A stretch of DNA of 64,000 bases from Pedobacter cryoconitis (GTDB taxonomy: Bacteria; Bacteroidota; Bacteroidia; Sphingobacteriales; Sphingobacteriaceae): contig NZ_QLLR01000017.1 of assembly GCF_003259615.1 (NCBI RefSeq), positions 54,362 through 118,361 on the forward strand, written 5' to 3'. A program made the position numbers and the translations under genes. The stretch's first letter is position 1. Every line of letters starts with the position of its first letter. The notes below the pieces were generated by a model. It saw nothing but the letters and a program-made list of their open reading frames with translations, made no database searches and was not told the DNA's origin. Positions 18,316-26,510 of this stretch are shown here, piece after piece.

Positions 18316-18927
18316 TTATTTTTTGTCAGCCTTGTAACCTTCGTTAAGACCAGTGATCACTTCACTTGTCACATCTAAAGAAGCATCAGCGAATAAAATA
18401 GCACTGTTACCTTTTTGGTAAGTCAACACCATTTTATAGCCTTTACCTTTTGCATAGATTTTCAGGTAATCAGCAATTTTGTTGTATAATTTTTCCTGCT
18501 CAGCACCTTGCTCATTTTGTAAAGCAGCACCAGCATTTTGCTGATAAGTTTGTAATTCCTGTTGTTTACGGGCTAATCTTTGCTCAGTAGTAGCTCTCTG
18601 GTCAGCAGGCAATGTATTTTGAGTTTGCTGATATTGAGCAACCTCACGCTGGAAAGCCTGTTGTTTTGCCGCAAGATCAGTTTGGGCAGCCTTAGATTTA
18701 GCATCTAATTTAGTTTTAAGATCTTTGAAATACTGGTACTTCGTTAATAAAGAATCCGAATTTACATAAACGATAGGCTCGTTAGCTTTAACTGTTGTTG
18801 TCGCAACGTCAGTTTTAACCGCAGTATCAGTCGCAGCTTTGTTGTCTTTACTCTGGCAGGAAGCCAATACTGAAACTAATGCTACAGCGGTAGCCAGTGT
18901 GCTTAGTTTGAAGGATGTTCTGTTCAT
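18316..18927 (-). CDS. OmpH/Skp-like family lipoprotein
   Basis: The 203-residue protein has a lipoprotein signal: a hydrophobic stretch ending LASC, with Cys24 as the predicted lipidated residue. A Thr/Lys-rich linker leads to an OmpH/Skp-like domain (PIVYVNSDSLLTKYQYFKDL, then a long Gln/Ala-rich coiled coil at about 80-150 and a C-terminal YKMVLTYQKGNSAILFAD). Skp is a soluble periplasmic holdase for outer-membrane proteins; this copy appears membrane-tethered. Two further OmpH genes, without a lipobox, follow bamA at 59-60 kb. Confidence 0.85.
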   Translation of the reverse strand: MNRTSFKLSTLATAVALVSVLASCQSKDNKAATDTAVKTDVATTTVKANEPIVYVNSDSLLTKYQYFKDLKTKLDAKSKAAQTDLAAKQQAFQREVAQYQQTQNTLPADQRATTEQRLARKQQELQTYQQNAGAALQNEQGAEQEKLYNKIADYLKIYAKGKGYKMVLTYQKGNSAILFADASLDVTSEVITGLNEGYKADKK

Positions 18928-19011
18928 TTATGCGTGTATTATAATGTTGTTTTTAATTCTTTTCCAGTTTCAGCCTCCATTTATGGATTAAACTGACGGA
19001 GTAAATTTTAG

Positions 19012-19019
19012 CAAATATA
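19012..19019 (-). promoter_or_regulatory. -7 element for the OmpH-like lipoprotein gene
   Basis: On the minus strand this reads TATATTTG, a perfect TAnnTTTG, with a TTTA about 20 bases upstream in place of TTTG. It would give a leader of about 80 bases. Confidence 0.45.
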
Positions 19020-19089
19020 AAATTTCCAATTTAGTATCCTAAATAACTTGTTTTTTTTGGGTCATTAATGCACTTTTTTGCTCAAATAG

Positions 19090-19098
19090 TTATCCACA
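19090..19098 (+). promoter_or_regulatory. Perfect DnaA box in the gyrB promoter region
   Basis: TTATCCACA is the exact consensus DnaA-binding 9-mer. It lies 58 bases before the chosen gyrB ATG and ends one base before the candidate -33 TTTG. A single 9-mer can occur by chance, but its position suggests DnaA control of gyrB. Confidence 0.5.
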
Positions 19099-19132
19099 TT
19101 TGCCTTTAATTGGCCATAATTGGTTATTTTTG
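19099..19132 (+). promoter_or_regulatory. gyrB promoter
   Basis: TTTG at 19099-19102 and TATTTTTG at 19125-19132 are 22 bases apart, close to the Bacteroidota TTTG / TAnnTTTG promoter pattern. The -7 element ends 23 bases before the gyrB start. Confidence 0.6.
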
Positions 19133-19155
19133 AATCTTATTTTTTATTAACATTT

Positions 19156-21114
19156 ATGAGCGAAGAAAAAGATTCAAAGTCAAATTATTCGGCAGATAAT
19201 ATACAGGTATTAGAAGGTTTAGAAGCGGTGCGTAAGCGTCCTTCGATGTATATAGGTGATACGGGTGTTAAAGGATTGCACCATTTGGTTTATGAAGTAG
19301 TAGATAACTCAATTGATGAGGCTCTGGCAGGACATGCCAATACGATTACCGTAAATATTCTTAAAGATAATTCTATCAGAGTTGAGGATAACGGTCGTGG
19401 TATTCCAACAGGGATCATGCAAAAAGAACAAAAATCGGCACTTGAAGTTGTAATGACTGTACTGCATGCCGGTGGTAAGTTCGATAAAGACACTTATAAA
19501 GTTTCCGGTGGATTACACGGTGTAGGGGTAAGTTGCGTAAACGCATTATCTATACACCTGAAAGCAGAAGTACACCGTGAAGGAAAAGTCTGGGCACAGG
19601 AATACCGTGAAGGTAAACCACAATACGATGTGAAAATTGTTGGGGAGACTGAAAAAAGAGGTACAGTAATTACTTTTACTCCGGATGACAAGATCTTTAC
19701 CCAGACTACAGAATATCGTTACGATACACTGGCTTCGCGTTTAAGAGAGTTATCTTTCTTAAATAAAGGAATCAGCCTAACCTTAACAGATGAGCGTGAA
19801 GTGGATGATCAGGGAAACTTCCTGACTGAGCTTTTCCTTTCTGAAGGTGGTTTAAAAGAATTTGTTCAGTTCCTGGACGGAGGTCGTCCTTCGCTGATTG
19901 CTGAGCCTATTTATGTAGAGGGAATTAAAAATGGTATTCCTGTAGAGCTTGCTTTGCAGTACAATGACAGCTATGCTGAAAACGTACACTCTTATGTAAA
20001 TAATATCAACACACATGAAGGCGGTACGCACATTGCCGGTTTCAGAAGAGGTTTAACCCGTACTTTGAAAGCTTATGCTGATAAATCAGGTTTACTTAAA
20101 AACGTTAAATTTGAAATTACAGGTGATGACTTTCGTGAAGGTCTTACTGCAGTAATTTCAGTAAAAGTACAAGAGCCGCAATTTGAAGGGCAGACCAAAA
20201 CCAAATTAGGTAACACTGAGGTTATGGGTGCTGTGGATATTGCTGTTGGTGAAGCATTGGGTATCTATCTGGAAGAATATCCAAAAGAAGCCAGAATGAT
20301 TGTCAACAAGGTAATTCTTGCAGCTACAGCACGTGCAGCAGCACGTAAAGCACGTGAAATGGTTCAGCGTAAGAGTGTAATGGGCGGATCTGGCTTACCA
20401 GGTAAACTTGCCGATTGCTCAGACAGTGATCCTGAAAAATGTGAATTGTACCTTGTCGAGGGAGATTCCGCGGGTGGAACTGCAAAACAGGGCCGTGACC
20501 GTAACTTCCAGGCTATTCTTCCATTGAAAGGTAAAATCCTGAATGTGGAAAAGGCAATGGAGCATAAAATCTACGAGAACGACGAGATCAAGAATATGTT
20601 TACTGCACTCGGTGTAAGTATAGGTACTCCTGAAGATGACAAAGCTTTGAACATTACCAAACTTCGTTACCATAAGATCGTGATCATGACGGATGCGGAT
20701 ATTGACGGATCACACATTACTACCCTGATCCTGACGTTCTTCTTCAGATACATGAAAGCATTAATCGAAGCAGGATATGTTTATATCGCAGCGCCGCCAC
20801 TTTACCTGGTTAAAAAAGGAAAAGAGCAGGAATATTGCTGGAATGATCAGCAACGTGATGCAGCAGTACAACGCTTAAAAGGACAAGGTAAAGAAGAAAG
20901 TGTTCACATCCAGCGTTACAAAGGTTTGGGTGAAATGAATGCAGAACAACTTTGGGATACTACCTTAAACCCTGCTAACCGTACTTTGATGCAGGCTACC
21001 ATTGAAAATGCTGCAGAGTGTGACCATACTTTCTCTATGTTAATGGGGGATGAAGTAGCACCAAGAAGAGAATTCATTGAAAGAAACGCTAAATATGCGA
21101 AGATTGACGCTTAG
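19156..21114 (+). CDS. gyrB: DNA gyrase subunit B
   Basis: The 652-residue protein is the ATPase/Toprim subunit of gyrase. It has the GHKL ATPase motifs (EVVDNSIDEALAG, DNGRGIPTG, GGLHGVGVSCVNAL), the Toprim EGDSAGGTAKQGRDR and DADIDGSHI, and the C-terminal RYKGLGEMNAEQLWDTT. There is no large insertion of the proteobacterial type. The ATG at 19156 (MSEEKDSK) is preferred to one 36 bases upstream because the extra residues are unlike the family and lie closer to the promoter. gyrA is not in the window. Confidence 0.97.
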   Translation: MSEEKDSKSNYSADNIQVLEGLEAVRKRPSMYIGDTGVKGLHHLVYEVVDNSIDEALAGHANTITVNILKDNSIRVEDNGRGIPTGIMQKEQKSALEVVMTVLHAGGKFDKDTYKVSGGLHGVGVSCVNALSIHLKAEVHREGKVWAQEYREGKPQYDVKIVGETEKRGTVITFTPDDKIFTQTTEYRYDTLASRLRELSFLNKGISLTLTDEREVDDQGNFLTELFLSEGGLKEFVQFLDGGRPSLIAEPIYVEGIKNGIPVELALQYNDSYAENVHSYVNNINTHEGGTHIAGFRRGLTRTLKAYADKSGLLKNVKFEITGDDFREGLTAVISVKVQEPQFEGQTKTKLGNTEVMGAVDIAVGEALGIYLEEYPKEARMIVNKVILAATARAAARKAREMVQRKSVMGGSGLPGKLADCSDSDPEKCELYLVEGDSAGGTAKQGRDRNFQAILPLKGKILNVEKAMEHKIYENDEIKNMFTALGVSIGTPEDDKALNITKLRYHKIVIMTDADIDGSHITTLILTFFFRYMKALIEAGYVYIAAPPLYLVKKGKEQEYCWNDQQRDAAVQRLKGQGKEESVHIQRYKGLGEMNAEQLWDTTLNPANRTLMQATIENAAECDHTFSMLMGDEVAPRREFIERNAKYAKIDA

Positions 21115-21129
21115 GCTTTCAGTCTTTTA

Positions 21130-21170
21130 ATAAAAAAAGGAGGTATCTGTAAAGACACCTCCTTTTTTAT
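21130..21170. terminator. Bidirectional terminator between gyrB and the bestrophin gene
   Basis: A stem formed by an A-run plus GGAGGT on the left and ACCTCC plus a T-run on the right serves both convergent genes. Confidence 0.88.
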
Positions 21171-21187
21171 TGGAAATAAGCCCGCTA

Positions 21188-22120
21188 TTATAATATATAG
21201 TAGGTTTTCGAATTATGGACAGGCTCCATAGCTACCATTTTATCCTCATGATAATGTGCATCATTCAGCATCTGTGATAAATCTCTTTCTATTGTTCTTG
21301 AAATTGTAGTCGTAGGCGTATCCGTAGGCTTGTTCTCAAAAGGGTCCTGTAAATGAATAGCCATCTTCTCAATTAATAAGAAAGCCGCTGCAATTGCGAT
21401 CACTACCGGCACCTCAATGTATCCAAAGAACTCAATCAATCCGAAAGGCAGCATGATAATGAATAAATAGATCGTCATATTGATATACTTACTATAGGTT
21501 ACCGGGAATACCGTGTTTTTTATCCGCTCAGAACCACCCATACGGTCACATAAATTTGATAAAGTCCTGTCAATCTCTATCTGCTGATACGTATTGATCC
21601 AGCCCTCCTTAACGGCGATTTTAATATCCCGTGCATGCAGTTCCAAAATAGACATCGGTATGTTTTTATATCTGCTGACAAAATCCAGTTCATCAGGTTT
21701 CATAAATTTGTCCAGTCCAAGTATCGGATTTGTATTTCTCAGCGATTGACTCAGGCCATAAGCCCATGCAATTTGTCTTTTCACAAAGCGCTCCTTAAAC
21801 AACTGTATTTCTGCAGAATAATAAGGATCATCAATAAAGTACAGCACCTGTCTTGTTAACGATCTTGAATCATTGACAATTCCACCCCAGAGAATCCGCG
21901 CTTCCCACCAGCGGTCATAAGCCTGGTTAGACCGGAAAGCCAGTAAAAGTGAAATTACTGTACCCAAAAGGGCGGGAACGGCAATTGGTATAGAGATCCT
22001 GGTAAAATGAAAGTTCTCATAAAGCACCACGATACCAACAGCATAAAGGGTTACTAAAATCAGATCTTTATATATTTTGCCAAATATGTAGCTAAGTGGC
22101 ACATTTTTCTTTAATAACAT
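21188..22120 (-). CDS. Bestrophin family (UPF0187/YneE-like) ion channel
   Basis: The 310-residue membrane protein matches bacterial bestrophins. It has an N-terminal pair of spans (about residues 14-32 and 44-63) followed by the family segment AFRSNQAYDRWWEARILWGGIVNDSRSL, then two more spans near 222-260 and the signature HLQDPFENKPTDTP. Bacterial homologues form pentameric cation or anion channels; selectivity cannot be read here. It starts 24 bases after the Usp-like gene and shares its promoter region, which carries phased repeats. Confidence 0.88.
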   Translation of the reverse strand: MLLKKNVPLSYIFGKIYKDLILVTLYAVGIVVLYENFHFTRISIPIAVPALLGTVISLLLAFRSNQAYDRWWEARILWGGIVNDSRSLTRQVLYFIDDPYYSAEIQLFKERFVKRQIAWAYGLSQSLRNTNPILGLDKFMKPDELDFVSRYKNIPMSILELHARDIKIAVKEGWINTYQQIEIDRTLSNLCDRMGGSERIKNTVFPVTYSKYINMTIYLFIIMLPFGLIEFFGYIEVPVVIAIAAAFLLIEKMAIHLQDPFENKPTDTPTTTISRTIERDLSQMLNDAHYHEDKMVAMEPVHNSKTYYIL

Positions 22121-22144
22121 ATAATCTGTTTTAAAAGGTAATCA

Positions 22145-22636
22145 CTAGGCAAGCTGAGCAACTTCCTGCTCCAACGCCAACTCTTTCTTTAATTTAACAG
22201 GTAGTTCCTCTTCCTGGATAACCTTGATGATCGGGATACCCGACTTACTTAAGAATACATCAGGATTGATACTATACTTTGAGATCTGACGGAAACTATA
22301 GGTTTCAGGACAGTAGATGAAATCTACCTCATGTGCCTCCGCAAAATTTCTGAAGGCGGCCATTGTACTCCCGTAAAAATATTCAACACCTATAGTATCT
22401 ATTTGAAACTGGTGTGTTTTTTTGAAGTCATAACACGCCCTATGGAAAGATTCGGGAATTTGTCCATACTCAGTGCTTCTTCGGGAAAGCATTAATAAAT
22501 CGGAGATAGAATCTGTCAGTTTATAAGCATGAAAGAATAAAATCCTGATGGGTTCATCTTTGAAATTCTTCAATATGTTCTCTGAGAGATAAACTGAATT
22601 TTCATTGAAATCTGTAGGAATTAAGACTGTCTTCAT
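22145..22636 (-). CDS. Universal stress protein-like protein
   Basis: The 163-residue protein looks like a divergent single UspA-type domain: MKTVLIPTDFNENSVYLSENIL at the start, a beta strand RILFFHAYK, then DFIYCPETYSF and a final strand SGIPIIKV. The GxxGxxG(S/T) ATP-binding signature of classical Usp proteins is not seen, so nucleotide binding is doubtful. It is the first gene of an operon with the bestrophin channel. Its upstream region holds four repeats spaced like OmpR-type binding sites, so it may be a target of the adjacent two-component system. Confidence 0.65.
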   Translation of the reverse strand: MKTVLIPTDFNENSVYLSENILKNFKDEPIRILFFHAYKLTDSISDLLMLSRRSTEYGQIPESFHRACYDFKKTHQFQIDTIGVEYFYGSTMAAFRNFAEAHEVDFIYCPETYSFRQISKYSINPDVFLSKSGIPIIKVIQEEELPVKLKKELALEQEVAQLA

Positions 22637-22666
22637 ATTGTATCTTTGATTAGTTAATGATACAAT
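22637..22666 (-). promoter_or_regulatory. Inverted repeat against the usp-like start codon
   Basis: ATTGTATC (22637-22644) and GATACAAT (22659-22666) are perfect 8-bp inverted arms around a 14-base spacer. The left arm abuts the start codon, so it may be an operator or an RNA hairpin covering the translation start. Confidence 0.45.
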
Positions 22667-22689
22667 AGTACAGCCCGGACATTACAGCC

Positions 22690-22742
22690 GTATAAGAGTG
22701 AGATTAGAACCAGATTAGAATTGCAACAATCGGCAGATTAGA
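22690..22742 (-). promoter_or_regulatory. Four helically phased direct repeats upstream of the usp-bestrophin operon
   Basis: Read on the minus strand, TCTAATCT occurs three times (22742-22735, 22719-22712, 22708-22701) and a fourth degenerate copy, TCTTATAC, occurs at 22697-22690. Start-to-start spacing is 23, 11 and 11 bases, close to one or two helical turns. Direct repeats with this spacing are the usual binding pattern of OmpR/PhoB-type regulators, and such a regulator is encoded in the adjacent operon. Binding is inferred. Confidence 0.6.
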
Positions 22743-22809
22743 GTGAAGACTGACTTAATTTAGACAATCTTGTGTTAAACAGGAACTTAATAAGAGAAGA
22801 AACCTGTTG

Positions 22810-24174
22810 TTAACGCGAACGTGGCAATAAGATGCTCATTTCAGTCCCCGATTCCTGGACAGTTTTAATGGCGATGCTTCCCTTATGCAAACGGATAATA
22901 TTTAATGATAAAGGCAGGCCTACACCATATCCATTATAATCCGTCGTATTGGAAGCACGGAAAAAAGGTTCAAAAACATGCTGCAGCTCATCCTCAGGAA
23001 TACCAATTCCCTGGTCCTTCACACTAATTACGATATTAGTACGTGTCACTGACAAACCCACCTCAACCACTCTGTTATTAGAATACTTGCAAGCATTGTT
23101 TACAATGTTCGTTACAGCCAGTTTGATCAGGTTTAAATTTCCGTTCAAATTGATACTCTCCGGATTTTCCGGAAGTTTAGAAAAATCTACCTGAATTTGA
23201 TTATGAGGATTGACCAGGTCAATAGAAGCTTTGACATCCCAGATCAGTTCATCCATCCGGATTTCCTCCCAGCGCTGTTTCTCGCCATCAAAACCAGACT
23301 GCGCTAAACTTAATAAACTTGTTAATATATTTTCCAGTCTTTCAGATTCCGTCTGGATCGTTGCTAAAGATTTCTGAAGTTCAGGATCACGGTGTCCATC
23401 CCTGGCAATGGTCAGCTCAGCTTCCCCACTGATGATCGTTAAAGGCGTTCTTAACTCATGAGAAGCATTGCTGATAAAATTATTCTGTGTCTCAAAAGCA
23501 GTTTCCAGTCTGTCGAGCATATCATTAAAAGTCTGTGAAATCTTTGCGATCTCATCATTCCCTTTAATAATAGGCAGGCGCTGATGCAGATTCTCCGCAC
23601 TGATGCCCTTTGCCTTTTTAATTAACTCCCTGATTGGTTTAAAAGTGAAATCAGAGAACTTCCTGCCTACAAAGTAAGATAATGCAACCGAAAGGAAAAA
23701 ACCCGCAAACAAGATTTTCTGTAGATCCTTAAGCTCTCTGTACCCATAAGGATCTTTTGCAGAAATGATGACGATATAGCCATTCAACCCATTTTTGAAG
23801 TACTTACCCGCATAAAATACATTTTCATTCCGGTATCGGGCCATTATACCCGATTCAATATTTTTATAAAAACTGGCAGGAAGACGTACCTTTTTCTCAA
23901 AAGCCATTTTTCCGGCTTTATCTGCTACAAATACCTGTTCCTCCTCCTGAGGAAGGCGTTCAAGATACTTTTGACGTACCTCTTTATACTCATAAGTATT
24001 GGTTCCCGCCGAAGCCTTGATCTGGCTCGCTATATTTACCCGTGCTTCCAGCCTTTTGTAGAAATCCTCAAAAGCAAACTCATTCGCAAAATACCATACA
24101 AAACCACTCAATAAAGAGATAATAACTGCAGATAAAATGGCAAATAAGAAGGTGATGCGGGTATTTAAATTCAT
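22810..24174 (-). CDS. Sensor histidine kinase with HAMP domain
   Basis: The 454-residue kinase has two spans (about residues 8-29 and 154-171) around a ~125-residue extracytoplasmic sensor region. A HAMP linker follows, then the phosphoacceptor helix SHELRTPL (near 238) and an HATPase domain with NIVNNACKYSNN, DQGIGIPEDEL and GYGVGLPLSL. All key boxes are intact. Its ATG overlaps the response regulator stop as TAATG, marking a translationally coupled pair. The signal is unknown; the neighbouring operon with phased repeats is a candidate target. Confidence 0.93.
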   Translation of the reverse strand: MNLNTRITFLFAILSAVIISLLSGFVWYFANEFAFEDFYKRLEARVNIASQIKASAGTNTYEYKEVRQKYLERLPQEEEQVFVADKAGKMAFEKKVRLPASFYKNIESGIMARYRNENVFYAGKYFKNGLNGYIVIISAKDPYGYRELKDLQKILFAGFFLSVALSYFVGRKFSDFTFKPIRELIKKAKGISAENLHQRLPIIKGNDEIAKISQTFNDMLDRLETAFETQNNFISNASHELRTPLTIISGEAELTIARDGHRDPELQKSLATIQTESERLENILTSLLSLAQSGFDGEKQRWEEIRMDELIWDVKASIDLVNPHNQIQVDFSKLPENPESINLNGNLNLIKLAVTNIVNNACKYSNNRVVEVGLSVTRTNIVISVKDQGIGIPEDELQHVFEPFFRASNTTDYNGYGVGLPLSLNIIRLHKGSIAIKTVQESGTEMSILLPRSR

Positions 24175-24857
24175 TACAATGATTTTTCTTTTAACAAGTA
24201 GCCCAGCCCTACAACTGTATGCAGCAATGTCGTACTAAAACCCTTGTCTATCTTTTTTCTCAGGTAATTAACATAAACATCAACCACATTCGTGCCCATA
24301 TTGAAATCAATATCCCAGACATTCTCCAAAATATCTATCCGTGATAAAGTCTTGTTTTTATTCCGCGCAAAAAACTGGAGCAAGCGATATTCAGTAGCCG
24401 TTAAAGTGATCTCATGATCTGCCCTTGTGACCGTTTTACCGGAAATATTGATTTGTAAATCACCAATAGTGATGATTTCATCTGCCTGCTGGAGCCCGGC
24501 ATGTCGTCTTAACAACATGCGGATCCTTGCACTCAGTTCCGCAATTTTAAAAGGTTTTACCAGATAATCATCAGCACCATTATCAAGCCCTGTAACGATA
24601 TTTTCTGTACTGCTTAAAGCAGTCAGCATGATAATAGGAATCTGCGGATGATTTTTTTTGATCTGCTTGCACAAATCCAGGCCATTGATTCCCGGAAGCA
24701 TAATATCCAGTATAATCAGCGAGAAGGAATGTGCTGAAACCATTTCCAGCGCAATAAATCCATCAGGTGCTACACTCAGCTCAAAGCCCTCATTGCTTAA
24801 CCCTCTTTTCAAAACTGATACCACATTAGGCTCGTCTTCAACAATAAGGAGTTTCAT
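24174..24857 (-). CDS. OmpR/PhoB-family response regulator
   Basis: The 227-residue protein has a receiver domain with acidic pair E7/D8, phosphoacceptor Asp51 (LIILDIMLPGINGLDL), Thr79 and Lys101 (the VKPF motif), followed by a winged-helix DNA-binding domain (LTATEYRLLQFFARNKN, then VVDVYVNYLRKKID). It should bind direct repeats spaced about 11 bp. It is followed by its kinase with TAATG overlap and lies 46 bases after a retropepsin-like gene on the same strand. Confidence 0.94.
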   Translation of the reverse strand: MKLLIVEDEPNVVSVLKRGLSNEGFELSVAPDGFIALEMVSAHSFSLIILDIMLPGINGLDLCKQIKKNHPQIPIIMLTALSSTENIVTGLDNGADDYLVKPFKIAELSARIRMLLRRHAGLQQADEIITIGDLQINISGKTVTRADHEITLTATEYRLLQFFARNKNKTLSRIDILENVWDIDFNMGTNVVDVYVNYLRKKIDKGFSTTLLHTVVGLGYLLKEKSL

Positions 24858-24903
24858 AAGCAGGTATTTTTATCCGGGTAAATTTAAGCAGATTGATTGG
24901 AAA

Positions 24904-25341
24904 TTAGCCCGGTTTAGAAGAAAATAGAATTTTCAGCTTCTTATAATTGATTTTTGCCTGATACTTCAGGAATATATCACTGCCAATAATAGCTACAATC
25001 CGCGGATGTCCCATCAATATATAAGCATCATTTACGGTTTCCAGATCCAATGCTACCGCAGGGTAAGATTTAATAAGCAGTTTGCCGATTTTTAACTTTG
25101 GAATAACCGTCTGTATAGTGCTGGAAGTTGTGAACAGTGTGGTCGCATTCGTATCTTCCTGCTCCTGGACAATCACCGTATCACTATACTGTTCAATAAA
25201 AGCCTTGTTAAATACAGACCTGGAGGCTCCGGTATCTACCACCGCCCAATGCTTTTCCTTAAAAACAACGATTTCCACCAAAAGGTGGAAACCGTCATCA
25301 TTTAAATTGATTAAAGTAAGAGGGACTGTAACCGTACGCAT
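24904..25341 (-). CDS. Retropepsin-like aspartic protease
   Basis: The 145-residue protein carries the single aspartic-protease motif VVDTGAS (Asp36) and a downstream hydrophobic IIGSDIFLKY segment like the second conserved part of retropepsin folds. It would need to dimerise to be active. No signal peptide or membrane span is visible, so it seems cytoplasmic and soluble. Its ATG overlaps the mdh stop as TAATG, so it is translationally coupled to malate dehydrogenase. Its substrate is unknown. Confidence 0.8.
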   Translation of the reverse strand: MRTVTVPLTLINLNDDGFHLLVEIVVFKEKHWAVVDTGASRSVFNKAFIEQYSDTVIVQEQEDTNATTLFTTSSTIQTVIPKLKIGKLLIKSYPAVALDLETVNDAYILMGHPRIVAIIGSDIFLKYQAKINYKKLKILFSSKPG

Positions 25342-26279
25342 TAAATAAGCTTCATTTCTTTAAGGACATTATTCATTGCTCTTACCGCATCAGCACTTTT
25401 ATTGAATGCTGCTTTTTCCTCCTCATTCAGGTTGTAATCTATAATCTTTTCCCAGCCATTGCGACCAACAATTACAGGTACACCCAAACAAATATCAGTC
25501 TGTCCATATTCCCCGTCCAGGGCAACACAGCAAGTAAACAGTTTTTTCTCATCACGAACGATGCTCTCTACCAATGCAGCACCAGCAGCACCAGGTGCAT
25601 ACCAGGCAGAAGTTCCCAGCAGGCCAGTTAACGTTGCGCCGCCAACCATCGTATCTGCAGCAACTTTAGCCAGTACCTCAGCAGATAACACATCCGCTAC
25701 CGGTAAGCTCTGGTAAGTCGCATAACGCGTTAACGGGATCATCGTTGTGTCCCCGTGGCCGCCAATTACAAAACCCTGTAAATCATTTGAATTACAGTTT
25801 AATGCGACACTCAGGTAATATTTAAACCTTGCACTATCTAAAGTACCGCCCATACCAATGATCCTGTTTTTAGGCAGTCCCAATGATTTCAGCGCTAAAT
25901 AAGTCATCGTATCCATTGGATTACTGATCACGATGATGATCGCATCCGGAGAGAACTTTAATATATTTTCTGCTACACCTTTAACAATACCCGCATTGAT
26001 GCCAATCAGCTCTTCGCGGGTCATTCCCGGTTTACGTGGCAAACCAGAAGTAATCACAGCGACAGCAGAACCTGCAGTCTGGCTATAATCATTAGTTACC
26101 CCGGTGATTTTTGTATTAAAACCTAACAATGCAGCAGTCTGCATCATATCTATCGCTTTGCCTTCAGCAAAACCTTCTTTAATATCTAATAAAACTAATT
26201 CTTCAGCTAACTCTTTTCTAGCAATATTATCTGCACAAGTAGCACCAACTGCCCCTGCACCAACAACTGTTATCTTCAT
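25341..26279 (-). CDS. mdh: Malate dehydrogenase
   Basis: The 312-residue protein is an LDH-like malate dehydrogenase of the TCA cycle (malate to oxaloacetate with NAD). It has the Rossmann GAGAVGATCADN motif at residues 7-18, the adenine-side acidic end LLDIKEG, the substrate loop GLPRKPGMTREELI, ISNPMDTMTYL, and the catalytic histidine in GGHGDTTMIPL near 174. It is full-length, is first in a run with the protease and two-component genes, and is divergent from the lipocalin gene. Confidence 0.95.
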   Translation of the reverse strand: MKITVVGAGAVGATCADNIARKELAEELVLLDIKEGFAEGKAIDMMQTAALLGFNTKITGVTNDYSQTAGSAVAVITSGLPRKPGMTREELIGINAGIVKGVAENILKFSPDAIIIVISNPMDTMTYLALKSLGLPKNRIIGMGGTLDSARFKYYLSVALNCNSNDLQGFVIGGHGDTTMIPLTRYATYQSLPVADVLSAEVLAKVAADTMVGGATLTGLLGTSAWYAPGAAGAALVESIVRDEKKLFTCCVALDGEYGQTDICLGVPVIVGRNGWEKIIDYNLNEEEKAAFNKSADAVRAMNNVLKEMKLI

Positions 26280-26510
26280 GGATTCAATTTTTAAATTGTA
26301 ATAAAACCTTCATTAGATCTTCCTGCCCAAGTTATAAAATTTAAGGCATTATCAGAAAATCTTTAAATATCCTTTTTAAAACTTTATCAGACCTTCTTGG
26401 TTTTATGAGAAAGAATTTACATTTGCTTAACGTCTGTTTAGATTTGTAAATTGATTTTGATAAATGAATCTGAACAGATATTCTTACCATATTAAAAATA
26501 ATGGAACGCT
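26280..26510. other. Divergent intergenic region between mdh and the lipocalin gene
   Basis: These 231 AT-rich bases separate two divergent genes and should hold both promoters. A TAGATTTG (-7 type) at 26439-26446 faces the lipocalin gene, but no well-spaced TTTG precedes it. No ORF or strong hairpin was seen. Confidence 0.4.
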
